From JAMXLO01 sp963812505 (lineage in GTDB: Bacteria > Pseudomonadota > Alphaproteobacteria > Acetobacterales > Acetobacteraceae), in the NCBI GenBank assembly GCA_963812505.1, contig CAWEVM010000015.1:372001-436000 (forward strand): DNA of 64,000 bases. Reading direction: 5' to 3'. The position numbers and the translations under genes were made by a program. The notes beneath the pieces are model-generated. The model did no database searches, was not told the DNA's origin, and saw nothing but the letters and a program-made list of their open reading frames with translations. Positions within the stretch are counted from its first letter, which is position 1. Every line of letters starts with the position of its first letter. Below are positions 1 through 9,562 of the stretch, piece by piece.

Positions 1-134
1 TCATCCCAGGCGCTCACGCCGATCTGCTTGTGGTGGATGGTGACCCCTATCGCGACTTATCGGTGTTCCGCAGCGACGGCAGGAACCTCACCGCGATCAT
101 GCTCGCCGGACGCTTCGTAAAGAACATGCTGTGA
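1..134 (+). CDS. Amidohydrolase family protein, C-terminal end (partial)
   Basis: This is the last 43 codons of a gene that begins outside the window, read in frame from base 3 to a TGA at 132-134. The residues GAHADLLVVDGDPYRDL followed by a terminal MLAGRFVKNML are typical of the C-terminal beta-sandwich of metal-dependent amidohydrolases (imidazolonepropionase / prolidase-like group), where an HADLVV.DGDPL motif precedes the closing strand with 'G..VK'. The metal-binding and catalytic parts are not visible, so the substrate cannot be named. The family call is fairly safe; nothing more specific is supported. Confidence 0.72.
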   Translation, partial: IPGAHADLLVVDGDPYRDLSVFRSDGRNLTAIMLAGRFVKNML

Positions 135-141
135 CGTTTGG

Positions 142-1400
142 ATGAAGACGAAAGCCCCACAAACCACTCCCCCTCCCCTTGCGGGAGGAGGTTGGCGGGA
201 GGGCGCCCTCGAAGTCCTCCTCATCTTCCTCCGCCTCGGCTGCACCTCATTCGGCGGCCCGGTGGCCCATATCGGCTACTTCCGCTCCGAGTTCGTCCAG
301 CGCCGCCGCTGGCTGCCGGAAGGCAGCTTCGCCGACCTCGTCGCACTGTGCCAATTCATGCCAGGCCCCGCCTCAAGCCAGCTAGGCATGTCGATCGGCC
401 TGCTGCGTGCCGGACCTCTCGGCATGCTCGCTGCCTGGATCGGCTTCACCCTTCCATCCGCCCTACTCATGCTGGCCTTCGCCTACGGCGTCGAGGCACT
501 CGGCGATGTCAGCAACGCCGCCTGGCTGAAGGGTCTGAAACTGGTCGCCGTTGCCGTTGTGGCACAGGCCGTATGGGGCATGGCACAGAACCTCGCACCC
601 GACCGACCGCGCGCCACGGTGGCGGTCACCGCCGCACTGATCGCACTCGCAGTTCCGTCATCGGTCGGCCAGATCGCTGCCATCGTGTTCGGAGCGCTCG
701 CGGGCCTGACGCTGTTGCCAAAGCCCGCACTCACCGCCGACGCCGATCACATGCCACTCGGCCTGAAACTGCATCGCGGCGTTGCTGATCGTCGCAATCA
801 TTCTGTTCTTCGCGCTGCTTGTGTTCCTGCCGCCGCTCGCCGCAGACCATAGAAAGCCATGCACTGCAGCTGTTCGGCGCATTCTATCGAGCCGGTGCGT
901 TGGTATTTGGCGGTGGCCACGTGGTCCTGCCACTGCTGCAGGCAGCAGTGGTTCCAATGGGATGGGTCACCAACGACGCGTTCCTCGCCGGCTACGGCGC
1001 AGCACAGGCGATGCCCGGGCCACTCTTCACCTTCAGTGCCTATCTCGGCGCGGTGATGATCACGCCACCAAACGGCGCCCTCGGCGCGCTGCTCTGCGTG
1101 GTGGCAATCTTCGCACCTTCGTTCCTGCTGGTGATCGGGCTGATCCCGTTCTGGGATACCCTGCGCAGACGCCAGACAATGCAGGCGATGCTGCGTGGCG
1201 TGAACGCTGCGGTGGTCGGCGTGCTGCTGGCTGCGCTCTATACGCCCGTATGGACATCGGGCGTGCATTCACCGGCCGGATTCGGTCTGGCACTCGCCGC
1301 CTTGCTTGCCCTCACGCTCTGGGCGGTGTCGCCCTGGATTGTGGTCGTCGCGGGCGCGCTGGTCGCGGCCGGCCTTGGTGCCGTCGGCGTAGGGCTGTGA
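142..1400 (+). CDS. chrA: Chromate transporter ChrA, apparent double frameshift
   Basis: An inner-membrane chromate ion transporter (CHR family) with two homologous halves. The N half carries TSFGGPVAHIGYFRSEFV and QFMPGPASSQLG; the C half carries the matching FGGGHVVLPLL and QAMPGPLFTFSAYLG. The reading frame changes twice, near 775-781 and near 838-842. Each is repaired by removing one base, giving about 418 residues, a normal length for a two-domain ChrA. The first 20 or so codons run through a GC-rich palindromic repeat (164-205) that encodes PPPLAGGGW-like residues, and no other start lies between it and the first conserved segment. The gene ends exactly where the convergent GFA gene ends. 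It is either a pseudogene or contains two indel errors. Confidence 0.85.
164..205. repeat. GC-rich palindromic repeat, copy 1 (inside chrA 5' end)
   Basis: A C-tract / GCGGGAGG / G-tract element of about 42 bp (CCACTCCCCCTCCCC, then TTGCGGGAGGAGG, then GGCGGGAGGGCGC). Related copies are at 39561-39604, 49141-49180, 51635-51675 and 55913-55955. The 5' part can pair with the middle GGGAGG part as a hairpin. This copy is read in frame as the start of ChrA. Confidence 0.75.
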
Positions 1401-1808
1401 TCAGCCAGGCATCTTCGCGAACTGCTTCATCTCACTGTCCAAATGAACCCAGGGCTGCGCGCTGTCACAATAGATCTGCATCCCCGGCTTCACCCAGCTT
1501 GCATCGTCCAGCGTGCCGGATGAGATCATCACGATATTCGGCAATGCCGAAGCAACATCGGCAACCGACGAACCACATACGGGGCAGAAGCGCCGCTCGA
1601 TCGACTGACCGGAGTCACCCGCCTTGCTGTACGTCGCAAGCTTGCCCTGCACTGAAAATTCCGCCTCGGGCACGCCGATCACGACAGCAAATGCACTCCC
1701 GGTGAACTTCTGACAGTCCCTGCAATGGCAGACACCGACGAACGCGGGCTCGGTATTCGCGCTGTAGCGGACCTTGCCGCAGAGGCAGCCGCCGGCGATC
1801 TGAGGCAT
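1401..1808 (-). CDS. GFA (CENP-V/GFA) domain zinc-binding protein
   Basis: A 135-aa protein of the glutathione-dependent formaldehyde-activating (GFA / CENP-V) family, a beta-tent fold that binds zinc. The expected cysteine clusters are all present: CLCG near residue 8, CHCRDCQ near residue 27, and CPVCG near residue 75. Length is normal. Family members vary in substrate, so activity on S-hydroxymethylglutathione is not implied. It lies downstream of the CMD-like gene and argB on the same strand, with a 54-bp gap, and could be co-transcribed. Its 3' end abuts the 3' end of chrA with no spacing. Confidence 0.9.
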   Translation of the reverse strand: MPQIAGGCLCGKVRYSANTEPAFVGVCHCRDCQKFTGSAFAVVIGVPEAEFSVQGKLATYSKAGDSGQSIERRFCPVCGSSVADVASALPNIVMISSGTLDDASWVKPGMQIYCDSAQPWVHLDSEMKQFAKMPG

Positions 1809-1862
1809 GTTCGGTCTCCCCTGTGTTATGTGGTGGCAACAACGCTGCCACGGTCGCTCGCG

Positions 1863-2616
1863 TCAGCGCAATACATCGGACAGCGCGTTCAACACGTTGA
1901 GGGCCGGCGGGAAGCCGCTATGCGGCGCGGTCTGCACGATGGCCTCGATCACCTCGGTGCGCGAAGCGCCGAGGTTCAGTGCAGCCTGACCGAAGCGTCG
2001 CGCCTGCTCGGGCAGGCGCAGCGCGGTGAATGCGGCCACTGCAACCAGCGCGCGCTGTCGGTGATCGAGCCCAGGTCGGAACCAGATCTCGCCATAGCCG
2101 GTACTGGATTGCCAGCTCATACAGCGCGTACGTCACCGGGTTGTCGGGCGCGGCGTAACCATGGCGGCTGCGCTCGCCGTGCACGTCGTGCATCACTGCA
2201 CGGCCGCGATCAGCCATCTCCTCCAACGATGCCACCGCCGGCGGGTCAGGCGGGAACGGCACGCCGCGTTCGGCGAGTACTTCGGCCATCAGCGCAAGCG
2301 TTTCCTCGGCCGCGGAGAAGCCGGCATACAGTCCCGCCTGCACCAGCACTTCGCGAACCGCCTCGGCGGAGAGTCCAAGATCCAAAGCCGCGCCGATGTG
2401 CCGGCGAAGCTGGCGCAGCCGCGGCCAGACCGCGAGTGCGGCCAGCGTGCACAGCATGCGGTCCGACATCGCCATGCCTGGCCGGTTCCAGATCGCGCCC
2501 TGCACCGCCTCGGTCAGCAGTGTGCCGAACCCTTTCGGTTCCTCCATCGCTGCCGCGCCGAACAGACTCTGACGCGTCTCCTCGCCCTGCTGACGCAGTC
2601 GCTCGCGTGTGGCCAT
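1863..2616 (-). CDS. Carboxymuconolactone decarboxylase-like protein, apparent frameshift
   Basis: A two-domain AhpD/CMD-fold protein of about 250 aa. The first part (MATRERLRQQGEETRQSLFG... with AALAVWPRLRQLRRHIGAALDLG and a VREVLVQAGLYAGFSAAEE segment) and the second part (HRQRALVAVAAFTALRLPEQ... VIEAIVQTAPHSGFP) are both classic CMD repeats, but they lie in different frames. Deleting one base in the CGGTACT at 2099-2105 joins them in register. The start at 2616 is the first ATG before the conserved region, 22 bp after the argB stop. The CMD fold covers decarboxylases and peroxidase partners; there is no visible CxxC pair, so a redox role is unlikely. Substrate unknown. Confidence 0.8.
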
Positions 2617-2638
2617 GTGCGTGCTCCCAGAACGACGG

Positions 2639-3544
2639 CTAGGCCCGGATGATTGTGCCCGGACCGGCCTCAGTGAACAGCTCAAGCAGACAGGCATGCG
2701 GCACGCGGCCATCGAGAATGACCGCACCCTTGGCGCCACGCCGCACCGCGTCGGCGCAATTTTCCACCTTGGGGATCATGCCTCCCGTGATCATGCCGCT
2801 GCGAATACCTTCCTCGACATCGGCGATCGTCAGTTCCGGGATCAGCCGCTTCTCATTGTCCAGCACGCCAGCGACATCGGTCAGCATTAGCAGGCGCGTG
2901 GCCTGCAACGCGCCGGCAATGGCACCAGCCACGGTATCGGCATTGATATTGTAAGTCTGCCCATCCTCGCCGACGCCGACCGGAGCAATCACCGGCACCA
3001 GGCCCGCGCCTGTCAACGCGTGGATCACACGCACATCGACATGCTCCGGCTCGCCAACGAAACCGAGGTCCAGCACGCGTTCGATGTTGCTGTCCGGATC
3101 CTTCTTCGTCCGCGTCAGCTTGCGCGCCCGGATCATGCCGCCGTCCTTGCCACATACACCGACCGCGAGCGCACCGGCGCGGGTGATCAGACTGGCGACC
3201 TGTTTGTTGACAGTGCCGGCCAGCACCATCTCGACCACCTCGACCATCGCCGCATCGGTGACGCGCAGCCCATCGACGAAGGTGGATTGGATCGCCAACC
3301 GCTTCAGCATCGCGTTGATCTGCGGGCCGCCGCCGTGCACGACGACAGGATTCACCCCAACCTGCTTCAGCAACGATATATCGCTGCCGAATTGCTGGGC
3401 CAGGTCCTCCTCGCCCATCGCGTGGCCGCCGTATTTCACCACGATGGTCGCCCCGGCATAACGGCGCAGAAACGGCAGGGCCTGCGCAAGCACATGCGCC
3501 CGTTCAGTGGCGGCTTCGACGTCCATCGCTACGGTCTTGGTCAT
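2639..3544 (-). CDS. argB: Acetylglutamate kinase
   Basis: A cytoplasmic enzyme that phosphorylates N-acetyl-L-glutamate, the second step of arginine biosynthesis. The 301-aa protein shows the ATP/substrate motifs of the family: VVKYGGHAM near residue 40, VVVHGGGPQINAML, VDGLRVTD, YNINADTVAGAIAGAL, a LLMLTDVAGVLD loop and the C-terminal GGMIPKVENCADAVRRG. Start chosen at ATG 3544 (MTKTVAM); the frame stays open further upstream but that extension is not family-like. In many alphaproteobacteria argB directly follows engB; here about 9.5 kb separates them. The CMD-like and GFA genes follow closely. Confidence 0.96.
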   Translation of the reverse strand: MTKTVAMDVEAATERAHVLAQALPFLRRYAGATIVVKYGGHAMGEEDLAQQFGSDISLLKQVGVNPVVVHGGGPQINAMLKRLAIQSTFVDGLRVTDAAMVEVVEMVLAGTVNKQVASLITRAGALAVGVCGKDGGMIRARKLTRTKKDPDSNIERVLDLGFVGEPEHVDVRVIHALTGAGLVPVIAPVGVGEDGQTYNINADTVAGAIAGALQATRLLMLTDVAGVLDNEKRLIPELTIADVEEGIRSGMITGGMIPKVENCADAVRRGAKGAVILDGRVPHACLLELFTEAGPGTIIRA

Positions 3545-3704
3545 GTGCGGCGTGTAAGGGCGAGCCCGCAGAGGGTCAAGCGCGCGGCACCATTGTGAGC
3601 GGCAGCGGGCTCCACTTACGATGCGGCACTGCAACCATGGCGCGTCGCTCGCCAAGCCCAGAGAGGCACCGCTACCATCCCGATGGCGGAAATGGGAGCC
3701 GATC

Positions 3705-4871
3705 ATGCTGGAGCCGAACACACAGACGATGACTGAACTTGCGCCGCTCGACGGCGTCGTTCTCCCGGTTGGGGTGCGCTCGCGTTTTGTGCCCGACATC
3801 AACGGGCTTCGCGTGCATATCCTGGAGGCCGGCTTCGAGACCGACGGTCGGCCGTGCGTGCTCCTGCTGCACGGGTTTCCGGAATTGGCGTATTCATGGC
3901 GCAAGGTGATGCCAGCGCTGGCCGATGCCGGCTTCCATGTCGTCGCCCCGGACCTGCGCGGCTATGGCCGCACCACCGGCTGGCACGCCGACTACGACTC
4001 CGATGCCGACCTGCGTTCGTTCCGGCTGTTGAACGCGGTACGGGATCAGCTAGGGTTGGTGCATGCCCTTGGCTATCGCTCCGTCGCAGCCGTGGTCGGC
4101 CATGACTTCGGCTCGCCGGTCGCCGCGTGGTGCGCGCTCGTGCGTCCCGATGTGTTCCGCTCAGTGGCGCTGATGAGCGCACCGTTCGAGGGTCCGCCGG
4201 CACTCACTCAAACCGCGTCGCGTGGCGATATCCAAGCGGCAATGGCGAACCTGCCGCGTCCGCGCAAGCACTACCAATGGTACTATTCCACGCGCCCCGC
4301 CAACGAGGACATGTGGCACTGCAAGCAGGGCGTGCACGCGTTTCTGCGCGCCTATTACCACCACAAGAGCGCCGACTGGCGGCAGAACAAGCCGTTCCGC
4401 CTGCGAGGCTGGACCGCCGATGAACTGGCGAAGATGCCGACCTATTACATCATGGATCTCGGCGAGACGATGGCCGAGACGGTCGCGCATGTAATGCCGT
4501 CTGCCGCGGAGATAGCTGCGTGCCGCTGGCTCCCCGACAGCGAGCTCGCGGTTTACAGCGGGGAGTATGGGCGCAACAGTTTCGCCGGCGGCTTGCAGTG
4601 GTATCGGCGCGGCACGACAGGGCTCGACACGTCAGAGCTACAACTGTTCGCTGGCCGTACGATCGACGTGCCGTCGATGTTCATCGCCGGCAGCAGCGAC
4701 TGGGGCACCTACCAGCGACCCGGTGCGTTCGAGCGCATGCAGGAGTCAGCCTGCATCCGCATGGTCGGCTGTCACCTGATCGATGGTGCCGGACACTGGG
4801 TCCAGCAGGAACAGGCGGAAAAGGTCAGCGAGTTGCTCGTGGAGTTTCTCATGTCATTGCGAGGAACGTAG
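3705..4871 (+). CDS. Alpha/beta hydrolase, epoxide-hydrolase-like
   Basis: A 388-aa alpha/beta hydrolase. Visible elements are the oxyanion HGFPE motif (near residue 65), the nucleophile elbow VGHDFGSPVA with Asp as nucleophile as in epoxide hydrolases and haloalkane dehalogenases, lid tyrosines in QWYYST and TYYIMDLGE, and the terminal catalytic His in GAGHWVQQEQ. The Asp nucleophile plus HGxP favours soluble epoxide hydrolase. ATG 3705 is preceded by GGGAG; upstream codons in the same frame lack family character. The last codons and stop lie inside a dispersed repeat (4853-4884). It precedes the Liv-type transporter by about 96 bp on the same strand, so a shared substrate pathway is possible but unproven. 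Confidence 0.85.
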   Translation: MLEPNTQTMTELAPLDGVVLPVGVRSRFVPDINGLRVHILEAGFETDGRPCVLLLHGFPELAYSWRKVMPALADAGFHVVAPDLRGYGRTTGWHADYDSDADLRSFRLLNAVRDQLGLVHALGYRSVAAVVGHDFGSPVAAWCALVRPDVFRSVALMSAPFEGPPALTQTASRGDIQAAMANLPRPRKHYQWYYSTRPANEDMWHCKQGVHAFLRAYYHHKSADWRQNKPFRLRGWTADELAKMPTYYIMDLGETMAETVAHVMPSAAEIAACRWLPDSELAVYSGEYGRNSFAGGLQWYRRGTTGLDTSELQLFAGRTIDVPSMFIAGSSDWGTYQRPGAFERMQESACIRMVGCHLIDGAGHWVQQEQAEKVSELLVEFLMSLRGT

Positions 4872-4884
4872 CGACGAAGCGATC
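4853..4884. repeat. Dispersed 'CATTGCGAGGA..CGACGAAGC' repeat unit
   Basis: The sequence GTCATTGCGAGGAACGTAG followed by CGACGAAGCGATC matches a repeat widely seen between genes in proteobacteria (translated as CHCEERSDEAI in one frame and VIARNVATKRS in another). This copy supplies the last residues and the TAG stop of the epoxide-hydrolase gene. Only one copy is in the window; the identification rests on recall of the repeat. Confidence 0.6.
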
Positions 4885-4967
4885 TCCATCGAATTAGGCC
4901 TACGGCAGGGTGGACGCCATCCACCCACACCTCTACCAATGGCTCAACAAAGGGAGGACATCGGCTC

Positions 4968-6191
4968 ATGCGTGCCAAGCTTCGCCGCCGCTCATTTCTT
5001 GCCGGCACCGCCGCTGCTGCATTGCCGATGCCCTCCATCGCACAAAACAAGCCGATCCGCATCGGCCTGCTCACCGTCAAGACCGGCCCTCTGGCACAGG
5101 GCGGCATCCAGATGGAGCAGGGCACCAACCTCTTCCTCAAAGACCGCAACAACATGCTGGCCGGTCGCAAGGTCGAGCTGATGGTCGGTGATACCGGCGG
5201 CAATCCGGCCGGCACCAAGACCAAGGCGCAGGAACTGATCGAGCGCGACAACGTCGACATGATCTTCGGCCCGCTCGCCGCATTCGAGCTGCTTGCCATC
5301 TCCGATTACGTCGCCGCGCACAAGACGCCCATCCTCAGCCTTGCTGCGGCCGAGGACATGTCGCAGCGCAAGCCCAACCCGTATTTCGTGCGCGCCTCCG
5401 GCACCTCCGCACAGAACATGCATCCATTGGCCGACTTCGCCGCGAAGGAGCTGAAGTACAAGAGCGTCATCACCATCAGCGAGGATTTCGCCTTCGGCTA
5501 CGAGCAGATGGGCGGCTTCCAGCGGGTGTTCGAGGATGCCGGCGGCCGCGTGGTGAAAAAGCTATGGCCGCCCATCGTCACTCCCGACTACACGCCCTAC
5601 ATCGCCCAGCTCAGTGGCGTCGATGCGGTGGTGCAGGGTTTTGCCGGCTCGAACCCGCTCAAATTCATGAAGCAGTACAAGGATGCCGGTGCCACGCTGC
5701 CAGTACTCGGCGGTGGCACCGCGGGCGACGATGCGCTGCTCAAGAGTTTCGGCGACGAGGCGATCGGGCTGGTCACCGCGTCCGTCTTCAGCTCCGACCT
5801 CGATACGCCGGTGAACAAACAGTTCATCGCCGGCATGGTGCGCGACACCGGTGCGATTCCAGGCCTGTATGCCGCCGGCATGTACATCAATGGCATGATC
5901 GCTGAGGCAGCGCTGAAGACGACCGGTGGCAACACCGACGACAAGGAGGCGCTGATCAAGGCGATGCGCGCGGTATCGCTCGAGGACTCGCCGCGCGGGC
6001 CGTTTCACTTCGATCACTTCGGCAATGCCGTCGGCAACGTCTACATCCGTCGCCTGGTGAAACAGGACGGCAAGCTGGCGCAGCACACCATCAAGACCTA
6101 TCCGAACGTGAGCCAGTTCTGGACCTTCGACGAGAAATGGTTCCTCGCGCAACCAGTTTACTCGCGTGACTATCCACCATTGAAGAGCTGA
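4968..6191 (+). CDS. ABC transporter substrate-binding protein, branched-chain amino acid type
   Basis: A 407-aa periplasmic binding protein of the LivK / amide-urea receptor family (peripla_BP_6). The N-terminus has a twin-arginine-like signal, RRRSFLAGTAAAALP, ending near AQNK. The mature part opens with the family's IRIGLLTVKTGPLAQGG and includes GDTGGNPAGTKTKAQELI. It is the first gene of a five-gene Liv-type cassette (binding protein, two permeases, two ATPases) with 13 bp to the next start. The family binds leucine, urea, amides and aromatic acids; the ligand here cannot be read from sequence. The upstream hydrolase hints at a xenobiotic-derived acid or amide, an inference only. Confidence 0.92.
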   Translation: MRAKLRRRSFLAGTAAAALPMPSIAQNKPIRIGLLTVKTGPLAQGGIQMEQGTNLFLKDRNNMLAGRKVELMVGDTGGNPAGTKTKAQELIERDNVDMIFGPLAAFELLAISDYVAAHKTPILSLAAAEDMSQRKPNPYFVRASGTSAQNMHPLADFAAKELKYKSVITISEDFAFGYEQMGGFQRVFEDAGGRVVKKLWPPIVTPDYTPYIAQLSGVDAVVQGFAGSNPLKFMKQYKDAGATLPVLGGGTAGDDALLKSFGDEAIGLVTASVFSSDLDTPVNKQFIAGMVRDTGAIPGLYAAGMYINGMIAEAALKTTGGNTDDKEALIKAMRAVSLEDSPRGPFHFDHFGNAVGNVYIRRLVKQDGKLAQHTIKTYPNVSQFWTFDEKWFLAQPVYSRDYPPLKS

Positions 6192-6204
6192 CGAACCTTC
6201 GGTC

Positions 6205-7065
6205 GTGAACCTCTGGCTGATCCTGTCCGTCAACAGCGTCACGCTGGGCGGCCTGCTGTTCCTGCTGTCCGCCGGCTTTTCGCTGATCTTTGGCTTGATG
6301 CGGATCCCGAACCTGACGCACGGCTCGATGTTCATGCTTGGCGCGTATATCGGTGTGACCTGCATCGCCTGGGGCTTCGGCTTCTGGACCGCCGCAGTGG
6401 CAGCCGGCCTTGGCGTCGCGCTGTTCGGAGCCATCGTCGAGCGCTTCATTCTCCGCCGCCTCGCCGGCGCGGAACTTGCGCAGGTGCTCGTCACACTCGG
6501 CCTGTCGTTCATGGTCGCCGACGTCTGCCTGATGCTATGGGGCGGCGATCCGATCTCGGTGGAGACGCCGCCCGCGCTGCGCGGCGCGACCGCGGTGTTC
6601 GGCCTGGCGTTCCCGACCTATCGGCTCGCCATCATTCTGGTCGCCACAGTGATCGCTGCGGCGTTATGGCTGCTGATGGACCGCACCAGGCTCGGCGCGA
6701 TGATCCGCGCCGCGGTCGATGATCCCGCCATGGCACGCGTGGTCGGCATTCGCGTCTCACACCTGTTCACCATCGTGTTCGCACTCGGCGCCGGACTCGC
6801 GGGCTTCGCCGGCGTGATCGGCGGACCGATCCTGTCGGTCTATCCCGGCCTCGATCAGGACATGTTGCCGCTCGCATTGGTCGTGGTGATTCTCGGCGGG
6901 TCCGGCAGTCTGCTTGGATCGCTCGCCGGCAGCTTCGTCGTCGGGTTCCTCTACAATTTCGGCCAGGCGATGTTCCCCGAGCTCGCCTACGTCGTCCTGT
7001 TCCTGCCCATGCTCATCGTCCTCGTGGTGCGACCGCAGGGCCTGTTCGGCCGGGTCACGCTGTGA
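6205..7065 (+). CDS. livH: ABC transporter permease, LivH type
   Basis: A 286-aa integral membrane permease of the branched-chain amino acid ABC family. It starts at GTG 6205, 13 bp after the binding-protein stop. It is hydrophobic throughout, and the LIFGLMRIPNLTHGSMFMLGAY segment near residue 28 and the GPILSVYPGLDQDMLPLALV segment near residue 210 are hallmarks of LivH. The C-terminus (MLIVLVVRPQGLFGR) is also family-typical. Its TGA overlaps the GTG of the next permease, indicating translational coupling. The livH symbol reflects family rather than proven leucine transport. Confidence 0.93.
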   Translation: MNLWLILSVNSVTLGGLLFLLSAGFSLIFGLMRIPNLTHGSMFMLGAYIGVTCIAWGFGFWTAAVAAGLGVALFGAIVERFILRRLAGAELAQVLVTLGLSFMVADVCLMLWGGDPISVETPPALRGATAVFGLAFPTYRLAIILVATVIAAALWLLMDRTRLGAMIRAAVDDPAMARVVGIRVSHLFTIVFALGAGLAGFAGVIGGPILSVYPGLDQDMLPLALVVVILGGSGSLLGSLAGSFVVGFLYNFGQAMFPELAYVVLFLPMLIVLVVRPQGLFGRVTL

Positions 7066-8039
7066 AGCGTCTGGCGCTCGCAATCGCGTTGCTGCTACTG
7101 GCGACGGTGCCTTACTGGATTGGCAACAGCTATTACATCAACATCGCAACGCAGATCCTTATCTACGCTGTCCTGGCACTCGGGCTAAACGTGCTGGTGG
7201 GATACGCAGGACTGGTGACACTTGGTCACGCCAGCCTGTTCGGCATCGCCGCCTATGCCGGCGCAACGCTGATCAATGCCGGCCACGGACACATCGTCGT
7301 CGCGATCGGTTCGTTGCTGGCGACGCTGGCGGCGACAGCGTTATTTGCCGTGTTGGCGTTGCGCGGCACCGGCCTCGGGTTCGTCATGATCACCGTGGCG
7401 CTCGGCCAGATCGTCTGGGGTATCGCCTATCGCTGGATCAGCCTGACCAACGGCGACAACGGCATCTCGATCAGCGCACGACCCAGCCCGTTCGGTCTGT
7501 CGCTCACATCAGCGGATTCGTTCTACTGGGCGACGCTCGTCGTGTTTCTGGTCGCTGTCGCCGCCATGGCGATTTTCGTCGCATCGCCATTTGGCGCGGC
7601 CGTGCGCGGCACACGCGACCAGCCGCGACGCATGACCGCACTCGGCTACAACGTGTGGTTGACGCGCTTCCTCGCCTTCCTGTTCTCCGGCTTCTGGAGC
7701 GGCGTCGCAGGACTGCTCTATCTCTATTACAACCAGTTCGTCAGTCCGCAGACCGTTGCGCTGAGCGCATCGGCCGAGGCGCTGCTGATGGTGATCGCCG
7801 GCGGCACCGCGACGCTGCTGGGCCCGATCGCAGGCGCGGCACTCGTCATCGTCATGAAGGATGTCGCCAGCGCCTACATCGAACGTTGGAATTTCGTCCT
7901 CGGCGCCATCTTCGTACTGATCGTCGTCTTCATGCCGGAGGGTCTGGTTCCCGGTTCGGTGCGTCTATGGCGCTGGGGGATATCGCTATTGCGCCGCCAG
8001 CAGACACCATCGGTGCTCCAGCGCGAGGATAGCCGATGA
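7062..8039 (+). CDS. livM: ABC transporter permease, LivM type
   Basis: A 325-aa second permease of the Liv-type transporter. GTG start overlaps the livH stop (GTGA). The LALGLNVLVGYAGLVTLGHAS segment near residue 40 is the diagnostic LivM signature, and GTATLLGPIAGAALVIVMKD near residue 250 is the matching C-terminal loop that contacts the ATPase. About nine hydrophobic segments are visible. The stop overlaps the ATG of the ATPase gene, continuing the tightly coupled operon. Confidence 0.93.
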   Translation: MKRLALAIALLLLATVPYWIGNSYYINIATQILIYAVLALGLNVLVGYAGLVTLGHASLFGIAAYAGATLINAGHGHIVVAIGSLLATLAATALFAVLALRGTGLGFVMITVALGQIVWGIAYRWISLTNGDNGISISARPSPFGLSLTSADSFYWATLVVFLVAVAAMAIFVASPFGAAVRGTRDQPRRMTALGYNVWLTRFLAFLFSGFWSGVAGLLYLYYNQFVSPQTVALSASAEALLMVIAGGTATLLGPIAGAALVIVMKDVASAYIERWNFVLGAIFVLIVVFMPEGLVPGSVRLWRWGISLLRRQQTPSVLQREDSR

Positions 8040-8762
8040 CCGCGCTCGAACTGCATGATCTCAACAAGGCGTTCGGCGGATTGCGCGTGACGGTCACGGT
8101 GAACCTGACAGTGGAACCCGGCGAGCGACGGCTGATCATCGGACCGAACGGCGCCGGCAAGACGACGCTGTTCAACCTCATCACCGGCGAGCTGCGCGCA
8201 AACTCCGGCCGCATCTTGTTGTTCGGCCGTGATCTCATCGGCATAGCGGCGCGACGGCGCACTCATCTCGGACTGGCGCGCACCTATCAGATCATCACGT
8301 TGTTCCCTGGCGAGACATTGACGCGCAACATAACGTTGTCGCTACTCGGCCTGTCGCGCCTGCGCTGGAATCCGCTTGTCCGCCTGGATGGTCAGCGCGA
8401 CCTGCTGGACCAGGCACATGCGACGCTGGTGCGTGTCGGATTGGAACATCTCGCCGATCGGCCCGTGGCGCAGACCTCCTATGGTGAGCGCCGCCGTGTC
8501 GAGATCGCCATGGCGCTGGCGCAGGACCCGAAGGTATTGCTGCTCGATGAACCATTCGCCGGCCTGTCGGTCGAGGAACGCCGCGACGTGCTGTCCATGA
8601 TCAGCAGCATACCGCGCGAGGTGACCATCGTGATGATCGAACACGACATGGACGTGGCGTTGGAATTCGCCGAGCGGATCACCGTGCTGCATTTCGGCCA
8701 GGTGATCGTCGAAGGCACACGTGCCGAGGTGGTGCAGCATCCGCGCACCAAGGAGATCTACC

Positions 8763-8773
<11 letters not shown>
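8036..8773 (+). CDS. livG: ABC transporter ATP-binding protein, LivG type
   Basis: A 245-aa cytoplasmic ATPase. Walker A is GPNGAGKTT near residue 38, the LivG insert GLARTYQIITLFPGETLTRN follows, the signature is SYGERRRVEIAMALAQ (the SYGE form is usual in LivG-type subunits), Walker B is VLLLDEPFAGL and the switch His lies in IEHDMD. ATG 8036 overlaps the preceding stop (ATGA). It pairs with the LivF-type ATPase downstream to energise the transporter. Confidence 0.94.
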
Positions 8774-9482
<709 letters not shown>

Positions 9483-9562
9483 AATCTGCAAGCGGCGCGT
9501 TGCCAGCTGGCGACACCAGATGCCCGAGCATAGCAAGACGAAACCGCGCCTGATCTGGGGCG

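Noticed and set aside
2617..3020. Forward-strand open frames across argB and the CMD-like gene
   Set aside because: They are antisense to genes with clear family motifs and have no ribosome sites of their own.
142..4871. Chromate transporter, GFA protein and epoxide hydrolase as one detoxification island
   Set aside because: They lie on different strands around the housekeeping argB gene, with no shared regulation visible; grouping them is not supported.
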